Assembly: GCA_030817875.1 (NCBI GenBank)
Contig: JAUSZU010000001.1
Location: 4,836,001 to 4,900,000, forward strand
Origin: Flavobacterium sp. W4I14
Lineage (GTDB): Bacteria > Bacteroidota > Bacteroidia > Sphingobacteriales > Sphingobacteriaceae
Direction: 5' to 3'
DNA length: 64,000 bases
Part shown: positions 7,301 to 16,497 of the stretch, in pieces
How the letters are laid out: every line of letters starts with the position of its first letter
Numbering within the stretch: the first letter of the stretch is position 1
Position numbers and translations under genes: made by a program
The notes under the pieces: generated by a model
What the model was told of the DNA's origin: nothing
Databases searched by the model: none
The model's input: the letters and a program-made list of their open reading frames with translations, nothing else

Positions 7301-10263
7301 ATGATGTTCAGGTCGCCGTTAACCCGCTCAGTATTGGTGGTACAACAACCGGAGATGCGAATGTATGTGCAGGTGCAAATGGCGGGAATATCAATTTAAC
7401 AGGACAGGTTGGAAATATTATCCGTTGGGAAAGATCTATCGATAATGGAGTCAATTGGTCTACCGTTACATCAACAACAAATCCCTATGTGTTTTCTAAC
7501 CTCGCTATAAGCACACAGTACCGTGCAATAGTACAAAGCGGTAGCTGCGCAGAAGCTATATCAACCGTAAGCACAATCACGGTAAATCCGGGCACCGTTG
7601 CAGCAAATGCAGGCACAGATCAAAATTTGTGCAGTGGAAATAGCATTACCTTAAATGGAAATAATCCTTCACCTAACAGCGGTGCGTGGACTTTAATATC
7701 AGGACAAGCTGGCCTTACCATAACCGACCCTACACTGTACAACGCCACGGTTACTGGTTTGGTACCAGGACAAACTTATACCTTTAGGTGGACTATTTCT
7801 GGTTTTAACGGCTGCCCTCCATCCGTAGATGATGTAACGGTCACCTATTACTCACCTGTTACCAATAATATTGGGCCATCATCAGCGCCAGTTTGTGCCG
7901 GCCAAAACATCGCCATTACAGGCGATACACCTACTGGGGGAGCAGGAACATTTACCTACCAATGGCAGAGCAGTGCCGACGGAAATACCTGGAGCAATAT
8001 TCCTTCAGCCATCAACAAAGACTTAAGCCTAATTGTAAGCTCCTCAACATATTTCAGAAGATTAGTGAACAGCACCATCTGTACTTCAATTAGTAATTCA
8101 CTACAGATTACCGTTTTACCAGGCCTAACCAACAATACCATTTCCGCTGATCAAAACATTTGTATCGGTGCACCTGCAGGGGCTTTAACTGGTACTACAC
8201 CGAGTGGTGGCAGCGGAACTTATGGATATCAATGGCAATCGAGCTTAAATGGCACAGCCTGGAGCGATGTATTGGGCGCAAACAGTATAAGCTATACGCC
8301 GCCAACACCAACGGTAAGCATTTATTACCGTCGATCGGTAACTAGCGGTGCATGCAGTAACAATTTAAGCAACCAGATTAAAATAACGGTTAATCCACAC
8401 GCTAAGGCAGAATTAGTTTTTAATACAGATAAAAGTTGTTCCCCCTTTGTTTTAACAGCCACCAATATATCGGCTACGCCTTATATAGACCGCAATAATA
8501 CTTACACCTGGTTTGCCAATGGCGTACAGATTGGTACAGGAACTACCTTTCCCGGTTATACCATTGCGACAGATAACGAAAGCGTTATTATCAAATTGGC
8601 CGTAACAAGCAGCCTCGGCTGTAATAACGATGAAACCAGTCATACCTTTAGCACGATACAAAATGTAACCGCTGCCTATACACAAAATGCAATATCTGGC
8701 TGTGGACCATTAAATGTTGTTTTTACCAATACTTCCAATTCACTAACAGCAGCTACCTTTAACTGGGATTTCGGAAACGGCACCACTTCAAATTTGGCTC
8801 AACCGCCAGCGGTTAGCTACCAGCCAGACCCAACAGGAAAAGATCTTACTTATAACGTTACTTTAAAGGCTACCACCGCTTGTGGCACTACCACGCAAAC
8901 CTCAACCGTATTGGTAAAAGCAAAACCGGTTTCTGTTTTTTCTCCTGATAAAACAACAGGCTGCTCCCCTCTGCCTGTTACCTTTAGCAATACTTCCCCT
9001 GGAAATTACACCAGCTATACCTACGATTTTGGAGATGGCTCGGCACCTTTAACTGTTACTGATAAAAATAGCGTAAGCCATACCTATACTACTTTGGCTG
9101 TTAAAGACTATGTTGTAAAAATGACTGCAACCAATGAATGTGGAAGCAATGAGTCACAATATGCTATCCGCGTTTCTCCTAATGACATTATTCCAGAATT
9201 GGTCGTAAACAGCAACCAACTTAAAGGTTGTGCACCTTTAAAAGTCGATTTCTTTAACAACACCAAAGGTGCAAGCACTTTTGTTTACGATTTTGGCGAT
9301 GGAAGCACTACGGTTACCCATAATGCACCCGAAACCATATCGCATACATTTACCCAACCCGGGAGATATACCATTACTTTATACGCATCAAACAACTGTT
9401 CTAATGCCTCAACAACCGAAACCGTTGAAGTTTTGCCACAACCTTCTGTGAGTTTCAGATCAGATAAGACAAGTGGCTGTGATGGTGTTACCGTAAAGTT
9501 TAAAAACACCAGTACAGGTGCTATTGGTTATGTTTGGGATTTTGGAGATGGTTCTCCAACATCGAACGCTATAGCGCCCACGCATACTTTTAATGGTCCG
9601 GGAAAGAATTATACAGTTACCTTAACAGCAACCAATGCACTAGGCTGTACAAACAGCACTATTATAGCGGATTTTATCCATGTTGTGCCACCACCCGTAG
9701 CAACTTTTACCGTTACTCCAGGCAATGAAGTGTCCATTCCTAATTATTCGTTTGCCTTTAAGGATGTCAGTACCGATGCCGTCAGCTGGGAATGGACTTT
9801 TGGTGACGCGTCGGGATCAACCCTGCAAAACCCAAGCCATACTTATGCCAACGAAGGCACTTATAACGTAACCCTGAAAGTGCTGAACAAAGAAGGTTGT
9901 TATTCCACTACTTTCCAATCAGTAAGGATTATTGGTGTACCGGGTTACTTAAATATCCCCAATTCATTTATGCCCGCAAGTGCGAAAAACGAGATTAAAA
10001 TCTTTAAAGCAAAAGGCCGCGGAATAAAAGAGTGGCAAATGTCTGTTTTTAACAAATGGGGGCAGTTACTTTGGGAAACGACCAAATTGGATGATAGCGC
10101 ACCGCTGGAGGGCTGGGACGGTACTTATAAAGGACAGGAACAACCGCAAGGGGTTTATTACTGGAAAGTAGATATAAAATTTATTAATGGCAGTGATTGG
10201 AAAGGGATGACTTACGATTCATCTCCTCCAAAGAAAACGGGTGTAATATATTTAATAAGATGA
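4333..10263 (+). CDS. Giant secreted PKD-repeat protein with T9SS sorting domain
   Basis: The protein has 1976 residues. It starts with a signal peptide (about residues 1-28, ending TSNVFAQ) and continues with Ig/PKD-like beta-sandwich repeats rich in Thr, Ser and Asn. Two related Ig-like modules start near residues 917 and 1092 (both beginning NAG.D..C) and a tandem pair near 1181 and 1271. Canonical PKD motifs lie near residues 1477 (WDFGNGT), 1566 (YDFGDGS), 1652 (YDFGDGS), 1735 (WDFGDGS) and 1820 (WTFGDAS). The last about 90 residues (FNKWGQLLWET, GWDGTYKG, PQGVYYWKVDI) are the gliding-motility-associated type B C-terminal domain that directs export by the type IX secretion system. A PorP/SprF gene overlaps its end by four bases. 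It is probably a cell-surface or secreted adhesin; the ligand is unknown. Confidence 0.93.
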   Translation: MKIRCKRKWLSFVLFFGAFLFTSNVFAQVTIGTVDSGPYTPGSTIAVPFTVPTSCISQGNQFQLYLSDQNGSFGTETLIGSYTGFYSTYINGLLPTGLIPGTGYRVRVKTTTPATASNPSTSFEVKAGAAVEAKLTSTLLNAANDETFGTCTSKANNSFFLTNTSTANSTVTASITDVVNGGGPTLINFPTAIQPFTAQQTHYTIYTKAVMPDGSVATKAYLLINNKAITAFANTGNTALCLPTANFTFNVDVSSSSGIQNNFPGDIYTITWGDQATTTHTLCEIIANGGKVTHLYDRSSCGSVSTSSAGTIYNAFDVSIRVSNAFCNTMGTPVSSSAKVVVKPINSFAYNTPGCTNANITFVNTSVLGENPTTNTPGCTPNNITYNWYVDGVIIESDKPKSYNFVYSFPTHGEHTVTLTSKNLSTDCDADPANNKICIQDPPKPAFSLPSNPICAGTILKASDLSVLDNICDAANSYFWSVSPAVGFTGGTSATSKEPVFNFTNPGTYTITLNITTPSCGVITSLPQTVVVNEIPVATLSPDITLCNLATYDFNNTTTGPTQTLITGTTKDLPDSYIWTVTPAGSGTYSFTGGTTANSKYPSIKFDSYDTYTIKVVHKNNCGTAEDTQILTFSTAPVISAGPDQNICFNNPSFTLSGTITGATTTQTWIGGLGTFTPGRNDLNATYTPTAAEKTAGTVTLRLRVTTALAAPCNQIDDDIILKIKPNISLTSAAAKTICTGNSVAYTPTSAVAGVTYTWTATGTATGYAANGNGPINDILTNTDLNADASVTYIITPHFDGCDGTPFNLVVTIKPNPIVTPTAASATICNATSSAITSTTNLTGVNYTYTSAITGAITGNSNRAVASAGTQINDILTNSGITAGTVTYTITPVSTNGCPGTPASITITVLPSATLPNAGPDEAICNAGTYTLKGNTPIVGTGRWTIVTAPTAVTFADDTKGNTTISGLQAGNAYTFRWTISDTNCSTSSDDVQVAVNPLSIGGTTTGDANVCAGANGGNINLTGQVGNIIRWERSIDNGVNWSTVTSTTNPYVFSNLAISTQYRAIVQSGSCAEAISTVSTITVNPGTVAANAGTDQNLCSGNSITLNGNNPSPNSGAWTLISGQAGLTITDPTLYNATVTGLVPGQTYTFRWTISGFNGCPPSVDDVTVTYYSPVTNNIGPSSAPVCAGQNIAITGDTPTGGAGTFTYQWQSSADGNTWSNIPSAINKDLSLIVSSSTYFRRLVNSTICTSISNSLQITVLPGLTNNTISADQNICIGAPAGALTGTTPSGGSGTYGYQWQSSLNGTAWSDVLGANSISYTPPTPTVSIYYRRSVTSGACSNNLSNQIKITVNPHAKAELVFNTDKSCSPFVLTATNISATPYIDRNNTYTWFANGVQIGTGTTFPGYTIATDNESVIIKLAVTSSLGCNNDETSHTFSTIQNVTAAYTQNAISGCGPLNVVFTNTSNSLTAATFNWDFGNGTTSNLAQPPAVSYQPDPTGKDLTYNVTLKATTACGTTTQTSTVLVKAKPVSVFSPDKTTGCSPLPVTFSNTSPGNYTSYTYDFGDGSAPLTVTDKNSVSHTYTTLAVKDYVVKMTATNECGSNESQYAIRVSPNDIIPELVVNSNQLKGCAPLKVDFFNNTKGASTFVYDFGDGSTTVTHNAPETISHTFTQPGRYTITLYASNNCSNASTTETVEVLPQPSVSFRSDKTSGCDGVTVKFKNTSTGAIGYVWDFGDGSPTSNAIAPTHTFNGPGKNYTVTLTATNALGCTNSTIIADFIHVVPPPVATFTVTPGNEVSIPNYSFAFKDVSTDAVSWEWTFGDASGSTLQNPSHTYANEGTYNVTLKVLNKEGCYSTTFQSVRIIGVPGYLNIPNSFMPASAKNEIKIFKAKGRGIKEWQMSVFNKWGQLLWETTKLDDSAPLEGWDGTYKGQEQPQGVYYWKVDIKFINGSDWKGMTYDSSPPKKTGVIYLIR

Positions 10264-11279
10264 TGAGGAGAGGGATAATATTATTTTTGTTTTGGTTGCT
10301 GCCAATGGTTTCGTTGGCACAAGACCACATTTATTCGCAGTTTTACAATGCACCGATTTATTTAAATCCTGCTTTAACAGGTCAGTTTGAGGGTGATATT
10401 AGGTTTAATGCCTTATACCGCAACCAATGGACGGGTTTAGCAAGTGATTATTCGTACATGAGTGCTTCTGGCGACCTCAATCTACGGAGATTAAACAGCG
10501 GCATTGGTCTAATTTTTAACCGCAGCAGCGAGGGTACTGCTTACCTGGTAAAGAACAATATTGCCCTAAGCTATTCCTATATTATCGGTGGAGACGATTT
10601 TGCCTTATCATTTGGCTTGCAGGGAGGCATTACCAACCAAAAGCTAAACTGGGATAAACTTGTTTTTGGCGATCAGATCGATATCAACACAGGGTATATT
10701 CCTGGTAGTATTTCTGGCGCCGAAAGACCAAGTGTAGATAGTCGTTATTATTTCGATTCCAATGTAGGTGCCAACCTGGTGGTGGGAAAATTTATGATGG
10801 GATTAGCAGTACATCACCTTAACCGTCCGGATGAATCCTTATCGGGTTTTCAGGCCAAATTGCCGATGCGCATCTCAGGCAATTTAAGTTACAAGTTAAC
10901 TTTGGTGCCAGATGAGTACGATCGCGATGGGAATTACCTCATCCCATCCATTGTTGCCTACAAACAGGGCAACGTAAAATCGTTCAGTGCGGGCATGCAA
11001 TATAAATATGCGGGCATAAACGCAGGTATCTGGTACCGCAATGATGGCAATTCGAATGGAAATGATGCGATTGTTTTTTCTGTAATCTTCGATATTTTTA
11101 ACCGCAGAACAAACGGCGAAAAATTCAGGTTAGGCATCAGTCACGATGCTACAATCTCCAAAATCAACTACAGCAACACTGGCGGAACATCAGAAATTGG
11201 TGTGGGTTATGAAAAATATTTTCCAAATAGTTCGAATGGTGGCAGGTCAAATGGCCTAAGATGTTACGATTTTTATTAA
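10260..11279 (+). CDS. PorP/SprF family type IX secretion outer-membrane protein
   Basis: I place the start at ATG 10260, overlapping the previous stop as ATGA; an adjacent second ATG lies at 10263. The 339-residue protein then begins MMRRGIILFLFWLLPMVSLA, a clear signal peptide, followed by DHIYSQFYNAPIYLNPALTG, the diagnostic start of the PorP/SprF family. The remainder is consistent with an outer-membrane beta-barrel. Family members sit in the outer membrane and work with type B sorting-domain proteins; SprF is needed for surface display of SprB in Flavobacterium. The four-base overlap with the adhesin gene implies translational coupling and a dedicated partnership, which is an inference. 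Confidence 0.93.
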   Translation: MMRRGIILFLFWLLPMVSLAQDHIYSQFYNAPIYLNPALTGQFEGDIRFNALYRNQWTGLASDYSYMSASGDLNLRRLNSGIGLIFNRSSEGTAYLVKNNIALSYSYIIGGDDFALSFGLQGGITNQKLNWDKLVFGDQIDINTGYIPGSISGAERPSVDSRYYFDSNVGANLVVGKFMMGLAVHHLNRPDESLSGFQAKLPMRISGNLSYKLTLVPDEYDRDGNYLIPSIVAYKQGNVKSFSAGMQYKYAGINAGIWYRNDGNSNGNDAIVFSVIFDIFNRRTNGEKFRLGISHDATISKINYSNTGGTSEIGVGYEKYFPNSSNGGRSNGLRCYDFY

Positions 11280-11302
11280 TTTGCCTTTGATAATTCAAGG
11301 CG

Positions 11303-11962
11303 ATGAATGAGATCATAGACCAAAACCATTTCATTACACAAAGTGAAATCAATAAATTTCTATTGGCTACCCTGCTTTGTGGCATAATCGGAGCAGAACG
11401 AGAATACAGAAGTAAATCTGCCGGACTCAAAACCATGATGATGATTGGTTTGGGTGCTACCCTATTTACCATCCTATCCATCAAAATTGGTCCAACCAGT
11501 CAAGACCGCATTGCCTCGAACATTGTTACGGGAATCGGGTTTTTAGGCGCTGGGGTAATTTTCAAAGAAGAAAACCGCGTTAAAGGGCTCACCACAGCTT
11601 GTATCATCTGGATTGTTGCTGCAATTGGAATGGCCGTAGGCTCAGGTTACTACGAACAGGCTATAGGGGTAACCATTGTGGTTTTATTGGCGCTGATTAT
11701 TTTCCCCTTTTTAGAAGAAATTGGCGACCGCCGTTTTACCAAAAGGCTTTATCGCATTGTTAAAAAACAGCATACCCATGGCAATTTAGAAAGTTACGAA
11801 GAAGTTTTCCGCGAAAGTAAACTCAAACCACAACGAGGGAAGCACCAATTGGTAGATAATATTATCACAGGAAACTGGATTGCTACAGGCACACCCAAAA
11901 ATCATCAGAAGTTTGTGGAACGCATGCTTAAAGACGATGAGATTATTGAGTTTGATTTTTAA
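11303..11962 (+). CDS. MgtC/SapB family inner-membrane protein
   Basis: The 219-residue protein shows the MgtC signature: a first helix ending LLCGIIGAEREYRSKSAGLK, then TMMMIGLGATLFTILSI, a helix with GIGFLGAGVIFKE, and VKGLTTACIIWIVAAIGMAVG. Four to five membrane helices occupy about residues 20-140, followed by a cytoplasmic tail of about 75 residues. MgtC proteins are linked to Mg2+ limitation and membrane-potential control; the precise role of this member is unknown. It starts 23 bases after the SprF-like gene. Its end overlaps the convergent RDD gene by 20 bases. Confidence 0.88.
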   Translation: MNEIIDQNHFITQSEINKFLLATLLCGIIGAEREYRSKSAGLKTMMMIGLGATLFTILSIKIGPTSQDRIASNIVTGIGFLGAGVIFKEENRVKGLTTACIIWIVAAIGMAVGSGYYEQAIGVTIVVLLALIIFPFLEEIGDRRFTKRLYRIVKKQHTHGNLESYEEVFRESKLKPQRGKHQLVDNIITGNWIATGTPKNHQKFVERMLKDDEIIEFDF

Positions 11963-12434
11963 CCGAGTCGAATAAATCTATTTTTTGGGTTTGTAAGGCT
12001 AATTTTTTCTCTTCGATCACTATTGTATCCGACCAAAGGTCGTGCCATGGTGCACAAGGATTACCCAATGCACTAAAGGCATTGAACGGGATAGCTCTTA
12101 CAATATTTCGGATAAATGCTTTTTGAAAAGTAATGTCGCTTCCATCAGGATTTACAGCTCTTGTACCCGTAATTAACTTTCCAATTGATCTTCCGTTAGA
12201 CATTGCTTCTGTTATAAACATTACAATACCGTAAAGTAATAAAGAAATCAAACGGCCTGATAATCCATCAAAACTATCTAAAAGTTCAGGCTTGACGATT
12301 CCGAGAATAAAAGCAATGCCAAATGCGATGATGTAAAAAACAACTAAATCGATAAGATAATTAGTGAATCTCTTTCCAGTAGTTGCCCGAAAGTATGCTA
12401 AATCAATTTCTTGATAATTGTTGTTGAAGTCCAT
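11943..12434 (-). CDS. RDD family membrane protein
   Basis: The 163-residue protein has the RDD layout: KRFTNYLIDLVVFYIIAFGI near residue 21 as the first helix with the characteristic Arg and Asp, a second helix around GIVMFITEAM, then GRSIGKLITGTRAV and a C-terminal stretch with FIRNIVRAIPF. RDD proteins are small inner-membrane proteins of mostly unknown transport or assembly function. The gene stands alone and converges on the MgtC-like gene with a 20-base overlap of the coding ends. Confidence 0.85.
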   Translation of the reverse strand: MDFNNNYQEIDLAYFRATTGKRFTNYLIDLVVFYIIAFGIAFILGIVKPELLDSFDGLSGRLISLLLYGIVMFITEAMSNGRSIGKLITGTRAVNPDGSDITFQKAFIRNIVRAIPFNAFSALGNPCAPWHDLWSDTIVIEEKKLALQTQKIDLFDSVKNQTQ

Positions 12435-12520
12435 TTTAGCGCCTTTAAATTAGATACTTCTAAGGTAAAATATTTTCACCATGGGCCAAAATTAATTTAT
12501 CCAAAATCATAAAACAATCA

Positions 12521-12528
12521 TAGCTTTG
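12521..12528 (+). promoter_or_regulatory. Candidate -7 element of sdaA
   Basis: TAGCTTTG matches the Bacteroidetes -7 consensus TAnnTTTG and ends 16 bases before the sdaA start. I see no convincing TTTG -33 element upstream, so this is tentative. Confidence 0.35.
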
Positions 12529-12544
12529 TGTAACTATATTCATA

Positions 12545-13972
12545 ATGATCAAGGAACAGATTTCAGTTTTCGATATTTTTAAAATAGGCATCGGCCCATC
12601 CAGTTCACATACCTTAGGTCCATGGCGGGCCGCACAACAGTTTACGGCTTCGCTTGCCCAAAACAATTTGATTGAGGAAATTGAGGGTATAAAAATATTG
12701 CTTTATGGTTCGCTTGCCAAAACAGGTAAAGGCCATGGAACTGATGTAGCTATTCTACTCGGTTTAACAGGAGCTGATCCGGTAACTTTTGATGTAGATG
12801 CCGTTACACCAACTTTCGAAAGCATCCAAAGAGATAAGAAATTAAATCTTGCTGGTCATTTAATTCTTGATTTTGATTACGATAACGACCTGCTTTTTCT
12901 TTTTGCCGAAAGTTTGCCATTTCACCCAAATGCGGTTACTTTTCAGGCATTTTTAAAAGATGGAAAAGCATTTTCAGAAACCTATTACTCTATTGGTGGC
13001 GGTTTTGTAGTTAAAGAAGGCGAAGACAATAGTAAAAAACCACAGGTAGACCTTCCCTTTCCTGTAGAAAAAGCAAAAGACCTTTTACATTGGTGTTTAT
13101 CTACCGGTTTGAAGGTAAGCGAAATCGTGATGGAGAACGAACTGGCCTGGCGCACCGAAGCAGAGACAAAAAAAGGCATCCTGCAGCATTTTGCGGTTAT
13201 GCGCGATTGTATTTATCGCGGCTGTCATACCACAGGGTTTTTACCAGGCGGCTTAAATGTGGCGCGAAGGGCATTTCCGCTAAACAAACGATTAATTGAT
13301 AAAAGTGAGTATTCAGACTATAATAGCTGGGTAGAAGCCATTAGAAAAGGTGGAAACGGCTTTAATTATACTTTAGACTGGGTAAGCTGCTTCGCGCTGG
13401 CTGTTAATGAAGAAAATGCATCTTTTGGTCGTGTGGTAACTGCCCCTACCAATGGTGCCGCAGGCGTAATTCCAGCTGTATTGCAATATTTTATTACCTT
13501 TTGCGATGGTTACAGCGAAGAAAAAATCATTCAGTTTATTGCCTGTGCTTCAGAGATAGGCAGTATTTTCAAAAAAGGGGCAACAATATCAGCCGCTATG
13601 GGCGGATGTCAGGCCGAAATCGGCGTTTCCTCAGCCATGGCTGCAGCAGCGCTAACAGAGTGTTTAGGCGGCTCGCAAAGACAGGTTTTAATGGCAGCAG
13701 AAATTGCCATGGAACATCACTTGGGTTTAACCTGCGATCCGATTGGCGGTTTGGTACAGATTCCTTGTATCGAAAGAAACACCATGGGCGCCATTAAAGC
13801 CATTACAGCCAGCCAGTTAGCGTTACAAAGCAATCCTGATAAGGCAAAAGTAAGTTTAGATGCGGTGGTAAATACAATGTGGGAAACCGCCCTTGATATG
13901 AATGCCAAATACAAAGAAACATCTGATGGAGGATTGGCAACCAATATTCCGATCAGTCTGCCAGAATGTTAA
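12545..13972 (+). CDS. sdaA: L-serine dehydratase, single-chain iron-sulfur type
   Basis: The 475-residue enzyme deaminates L-serine to pyruvate and ammonia in the cytoplasm. The N-terminal beta domain has GIGPSSSHTLGPWRAA near residue 15. The catalytic alpha domain has APTNGAAGVIPAVLQYF near residue 299. Cysteines that bind the 4Fe-4S cluster are visible in GGCQAEIG (about residue 355), TCDPIGG (about 396) and IPCIERN (about 407). The length matches the fused alpha-beta form. The gene is monocistronic, flanked by the oppositely oriented RDD gene and, downstream, by a separately spaced C1 peptidase gene. Confidence 0.96.
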   Translation: MIKEQISVFDIFKIGIGPSSSHTLGPWRAAQQFTASLAQNNLIEEIEGIKILLYGSLAKTGKGHGTDVAILLGLTGADPVTFDVDAVTPTFESIQRDKKLNLAGHLILDFDYDNDLLFLFAESLPFHPNAVTFQAFLKDGKAFSETYYSIGGGFVVKEGEDNSKKPQVDLPFPVEKAKDLLHWCLSTGLKVSEIVMENELAWRTEAETKKGILQHFAVMRDCIYRGCHTTGFLPGGLNVARRAFPLNKRLIDKSEYSDYNSWVEAIRKGGNGFNYTLDWVSCFALAVNEENASFGRVVTAPTNGAAGVIPAVLQYFITFCDGYSEEKIIQFIACASEIGSIFKKGATISAAMGGCQAEIGVSSAMAAAALTECLGGSQRQVLMAAEIAMEHHLGLTCDPIGGLVQIPCIERNTMGAIKAITASQLALQSNPDKAKVSLDAVVNTMWETALDMNAKYKETSDGGLATNIPISLPEC

Positions 13973-14084
13973 TTCAACATTGTTGCATTAAAATGACCAA
14001 TGTTATCGATTTATTACAAATTTTCTGGCACCAAATCAACAAGTATTTTTACATTCGCTGACTTTATTAATTATTCATAAAAAA

Positions 14085-15278
14085 ATGATCAACTACACAA
14101 AAATCAGTGTGATTGGTTTGGCTTTGTCGTTATCTATATCGGCGACTTATGCACAAGACAATCTCGTTAATTCTTTAAAAAACAACCAAAGCGAAAACAG
14201 TGCTTCTTCTTTTAAATTTACTGAAGTAATTAACCTGGCCAATACACCAGTTCAGAATCAAGGATCTTCAGGAACCTGCTGGAGCTATTCTACCAACTCA
14301 TTCTTAGAATCGGAAATGATTAAAGCGGGTAAACAGCCCGTAACGTTATCTCAGCTTTTTTCAGCCCGTAACGCTTATGTAGAAAAAGGTAAAAATTACG
14401 TGCGTATGCACGGTGCGGTTTCATTAGGCGATGGCGGTGCTTTGCACGATGTAATCAACATGTACAGAAAATACGGTGCAGTTCCGCAAGAGGTATACAC
14501 GGGATTAAATTATGGCACTAAAATAAATAAAACTGCAGAACTTGGCGATATTGAAAAAGGTGTTTTAGAAGCTGTTGTAAAGAATGCAAATGGCGAGTTA
14601 ACCCCAAACTGGTTAAAGGCTTATACTGGTGTAATTGATGCTTATTTAGGTGCTGTACCAGAAAACTTCACCTACAATGGCAAAAAATATACGCCAAAAA
14701 CTTTCGCTCAGGAAGTAGTGGGTTTAAATGCCGATAACTATGTAGAACTTTCATCGTTCAACGATCATCCCTTCTATAGCAAATTTACTTTATTGGTACC
14801 TGATAACTGGTCTTTCGATCAGGTTTATAACGTTAAAGTAAACGAGTTAACCGACATCATCGATAACGCTTTAAAAGGTGGCTATACTGTTGCATGGGCT
14901 ACAGATGTAAGCGAAAAAAACTTCAGCTGGAAAAACGGTGTTGCTTTTGTTCCACAAACACCTTTCGCAGATATGACAGTGAAACAAAAAGCAGATATGT
15001 TTAACGGCCCGCAGCCAGAGATGGAAATTACGCAGGAGAACCGTCAGCTTGCTTTCGACAACTACCAAACAACTGATGATCATGGTATGCACATTGTTGG
15101 TTTAGCCAAAGATCAAACAGGTAAAGAATATTATATCGTTAAAAACTCTTGGGGAGCAAGTAACGATTATAAAGGATATTTATACGTAACCAAAAACTAT
15201 GTAAAATATAAAACAACGGCAATTTTATTAAACAAAGCAGGTATTCCATCTGCAATTTCTAAAAAATTAGCTTTGTAA
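14085..15278 (+). CDS. C1 family cysteine peptidase, PepC/bleomycin hydrolase-like, exported
   Basis: The 397-residue protein starts with a signal peptide (VIGLALSLSISATYAQ), which separates it from the cytoplasmic PepC of other bacteria. Catalytic residues of the papain fold are visible: Cys65 in QGSSGTCWSYS, His near 335 in DDHGMHIVG, and Asn near 353 in VKNSWG. It is likely a periplasmic or secreted aminopeptidase of the bleomycin-hydrolase type. The gene is monocistronic and followed directly by an intrinsic terminator. Confidence 0.92.
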   Translation: MINYTKISVIGLALSLSISATYAQDNLVNSLKNNQSENSASSFKFTEVINLANTPVQNQGSSGTCWSYSTNSFLESEMIKAGKQPVTLSQLFSARNAYVEKGKNYVRMHGAVSLGDGGALHDVINMYRKYGAVPQEVYTGLNYGTKINKTAELGDIEKGVLEAVVKNANGELTPNWLKAYTGVIDAYLGAVPENFTYNGKKYTPKTFAQEVVGLNADNYVELSSFNDHPFYSKFTLLVPDNWSFDQVYNVKVNELTDIIDNALKGGYTVAWATDVSEKNFSWKNGVAFVPQTPFADMTVKQKADMFNGPQPEMEITQENRQLAFDNYQTTDDHGMHIVGLAKDQTGKEYYIVKNSWGASNDYKGYLYVTKNYVKYKTTAILLNKAGIPSAISKKLAL

Positions 15279-15300
15279 TTAAACCTAAATCATTAAAAGG

Positions 15301-15329
15301 GCCGCAGAAAAAATTTTGCGGCTTTTTTG
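15301..15329 (+). terminator. Rho-independent terminator of the C1 peptidase gene
   Basis: GCCGCA (15301-15306) pairs with TGCGGC (15317-15322); the A-rich and T-rich flanks extend the stem, and six T follow. Confidence 0.85.
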
Positions 15330-15540
15330 TTAACCACAGCGTTCACCGAGCTTTACACAGAGGGACACAAAGTGATGGAAGATAGAAGTCACCTTGTGAA
15401 GTAGACCTTCAACTCCACTCACGATGACGTCTCATAATTAAATTAAAGTTCTATCCGTGCCCATCCTTTTTAGCTGTGGTTAAAACATGTAAGCCTCTGT
15501 GATCTCCGTGTCTTCTCTCTATACGCTCTGTGGTAAAAAA
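15330..15540. repeat. Intergenic repeat of the ACCACAG...CTGTGGT family
   Basis: The region opens with TTAACCACAG and closes with CTCTGTGGTAAAAAA, with degenerate pieces such as ACACAGAGGGACACAAAG, AGCTGTGGTT and CCTCTGTGATCTCCGTG between. Similar units occur at 22787-22858 and 26213-26346. It occupies most of the gap between two convergent genes. Confidence 0.6.
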
Positions 15541-15547
15541 GTAAACA

Positions 15548-16459
15548 TTAAACCAGCCCCGAATAAGTCAGCACCAACCACCATAAACCCGTGGTGATAA
15601 AACACAATAAAATTCCGATTCCAACCACCAGATTAGAAAGCTTCGGATTAAGATTATACTGATCGGCTACTACACCAGCGGTTACCAGTGTTGGCATAGC
15701 CATTTCGAAAATGGTTATTTTGGTAATCATTCCACCCATACCTAAAACAAGTGCTGTAACCAAAACTATCAACGGCGCTAAAATCAGTTTGTATAATAAA
15801 GCAAAGCTGATGTGTTTTAATTCGCTAAACCAACCGCCAAATTTTAGCTGTAAACCTATTGAAAACAATGCCAATGGACCAACCGTACCCGCTAGTTTTT
15901 CAAATAATGGATCTAGTGAAGAAAGGTTAATAAAATGTGGGAGGGTCAGCGCCAAAACACAACCTATAAGCGGCGGAAAGGTCAATACTTTTTTCAGCAC
16001 CAATTTTGCGCTTAACTTTTGATTCTGCGAGGAGCGGATGGCTACAACAATACCAATGGTAGATAAAAGCATAAAGGTAACCTGATCGCAGATAATGGCA
16101 ACAGCCAGTTCCTTTTCACTAAAATAAGCCACAATTAAAGGAAACCCTATAAATGAAGTATTACTTAAAGAACTGGTTAGTTTTAACCCGCCAGCAGTGG
16201 ATTTGCTAATATTCCCAGTGCGACTATACAGCGTAATAAATAACCAACCAAATAGCCAAACACAAATTGGTGCCAGCACAGGAAAAAATAGATCCTTAGT
16301 CCAGGTTATATGTGGCAGATATCTAAAAGAAACTGCTGGTAGTGCGATATAGATAATCCAGGCATTAATGCCTTTGTGCGCATCTTTGGGTAGCGATTTA
16401 CTTTTTCTGAAAAGAATCCCGGCTAAAATGCATAAACCTATAATAATGAAGTTTGCCAT
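15548..16459 (-). CDS. AEC family transporter (auxin efflux carrier type)
   Basis: The 303-residue protein is almost entirely hydrophobic, with about ten predicted membrane helices in two halves. It begins MANFIIIGLCILAGILFRKS and contains SNTSFIGFPLI near residue 96 and PTLVTAGVVADQY near residue 250, both characteristic of the AEC/MdcF fold. Family members export or import organic acids; the substrate here cannot be told. It has its own promoter candidate just upstream and is not in an operon. Confidence 0.88.
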   Translation of the reverse strand: MANFIIIGLCILAGILFRKSKSLPKDAHKGINAWIIYIALPAVSFRYLPHITWTKDLFFPVLAPICVWLFGWLFITLYSRTGNISKSTAGGLKLTSSLSNTSFIGFPLIVAYFSEKELAVAIICDQVTFMLLSTIGIVVAIRSSQNQKLSAKLVLKKVLTFPPLIGCVLALTLPHFINLSSLDPLFEKLAGTVGPLALFSIGLQLKFGGWFSELKHISFALLYKLILAPLIVLVTALVLGMGGMITKITIFEMAMPTLVTAGVVADQYNLNPKLSNLVVGIGILLCFITTGLWWLVLTYSGLV

Positions 16460-16467
16460 TGTTAGCG

Positions 16468-16497
16468 CAAAGATAATTTATAAAAGAAAAACGCCAA
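16468..16497 (-). promoter_or_regulatory. Promoter of the AEC transporter gene
   Basis: On the minus strand TTG (16497-16495) is followed after 19 bases by TATCTTTG (16475-16468), a perfect TAnnTTTG -7 element. The -7 ends 8 bases before the start codon, implying a very short leader. The -33 part lies inside the upstream rhlE terminator hairpin. Confidence 0.55.
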
